Shown: positions 6,245 through 6,485 of the stretch, piece by piece
Position numbering within the stretch: the stretch's first letter is position 1
Layout of the letters: every line of letters starts with the position of its first letter
Source: an uncultured Bacteroidia bacterium
Lineage (GTDB): Bacteria; Bacteroidota; Bacteroidia; Bacteroidales; CAJPTX01
DNA length: 6,485 bases
NCBI GenBank assembly: GCA_938040915.1
Contig: CALHZE010000263.1
Span: 1 to 6,485 of the forward strand
Direction: 5' to 3'
Notes under the pieces: generated by a model
What the model saw: only the letters and a program-made list of their open reading frames with translations
Databases searched by the model: none
Told to the model about the DNA's origin: nothing
Program-made: the position numbers and the translations under genes

Positions 6245-6485
6245 AGTTGCCGCAAGCGCTCCTTCCTCGCCCGCCGCATCGGGCTCTCTTTAGGCAGCGA
6301 ACGCTCCCCAGCAGCAAAAGCCTTGAGGAGTGGACGGTCAACCAACACTTCAGACTGTAGGCGTGTCTCTGGTGCACGCACATTCCACGGACACGCCTCT
6401 TGACACAGGTCGCACCCATAAGCCCAACCGTGTAATGAGGCTGTCTCCTCTGGGGTGAGCTCGCTCTTCTTCTCGATGGTAAGGT
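6226..6485 (-). CDS. queG: Epoxyqueuosine reductase, C-terminal part (5' end beyond window)
   Basis: Eighty-five codons are visible, from a Leu codon at 6483 to TAA at 6228-6226; two further bases belong to a split codon at the window edge. The segment LTIEKKSEL is followed by GWAYGCDLCQEACPWN, with cysteines at visible residues 24, 27 and 31. This is the second ferredoxin-like 4Fe-4S cluster motif of QueG, and the CPWN ending is characteristic of it. QueG is a cobalamin-dependent enzyme that reduces epoxyqueuosine to queuosine in the wobble position of tRNAs for Asp, Asn, His and Tyr. The tail (about 50 residues after CPWN, containing KESPMRRARKERL) resembles the usual QueG end, without added HEAT repeats. 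The cobalamin-binding part and first cluster are outside the window. No terminator lies between this stop and pepD, 46 bases on, so readthrough is possible. Other Fe-S proteins share CxxCxxxCP, but the surrounding residues favour QueG. Confidence 0.92.
   Translation of the reverse strand, partial: LTIEKKSELTPEETASLHGWAYGCDLCQEACPWNVRAPETRLQSEVLVDRPLLKAFAAGERSLPKESPMRRARKERLRQLLLLSK

Noticed and set aside
6201..6419. A 72-codon minus-strand frame with an ATG at 6419
   Set aside because: It is out of frame with queG, whose CxxCxxxCPWN motif is in another frame of the same strand; the 72-codon frame has no family resemblance.

Overview
The window is most likely chromosomal DNA from a Bacteroidales bacterium, possibly of the Porphyromonas group. 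Three things point there: a Bacteroidetes-type promoter (TTTG, 20 bp, TAnnTTTG) before the dipeptidase gene, a PorT-type outer-membrane barrel ending in Phe, and A/T-rich starts mostly without Shine-Dalgarno sites. Family assignments come from motifs read by eye; no database was searched. All six genes lie on the minus strand, so transcription runs from high to low coordinates.

Layout in transcription order. (1) 6485-6226: the last 85 codons of queG, epoxyqueuosine reductase, with the second 4Fe-4S cysteine cluster; the 5' part lies beyond the window. (2) 6179-4725: pepD, an M20-family Xaa-His dipeptidase with all expected metal ligands. Its promoter overlaps the end of queG. (3) 4724-4463: a 262-bp intergenic stretch with a strong intrinsic terminator for pepD (4542-4573), a 12-bp perfect palindrome that looks like half of a dispersed repeat, and the leader of the next unit. 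(4) 4462-3857: a secreted PorT-like outer-membrane beta-barrel protein. (5) 3836-1704: rnr, ribonuclease R. (6) 1689-661: galE, UDP-glucose 4-epimerase. (7) 650 to the left edge: the first 216 codons of a beta-class DNA methyltransferase.

The barrel gene, rnr, galE and the methyltransferase gene are separated by only 20, 14 and 10 bp with no terminator between them, so they probably form one transcription unit. Their jobs are not obviously linked: envelope, RNA decay, sugar nucleotides and DNA modification. The methyltransferase differs in base composition (43% GC by hand count over its 650 bases, against about 58% in sampled lines of galE) and follows a run of eight G on its coding strand. 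It may be the edge of an acquired restriction-modification or similar accessory region continuing off the left end.

Most of the window is ordinary core genome. I see no CRISPR array, tRNA, rRNA, insertion sequence or clearly new system. The points most worth checking are the methyltransferase edge with its G8 tract and the palindromic repeat after pepD.
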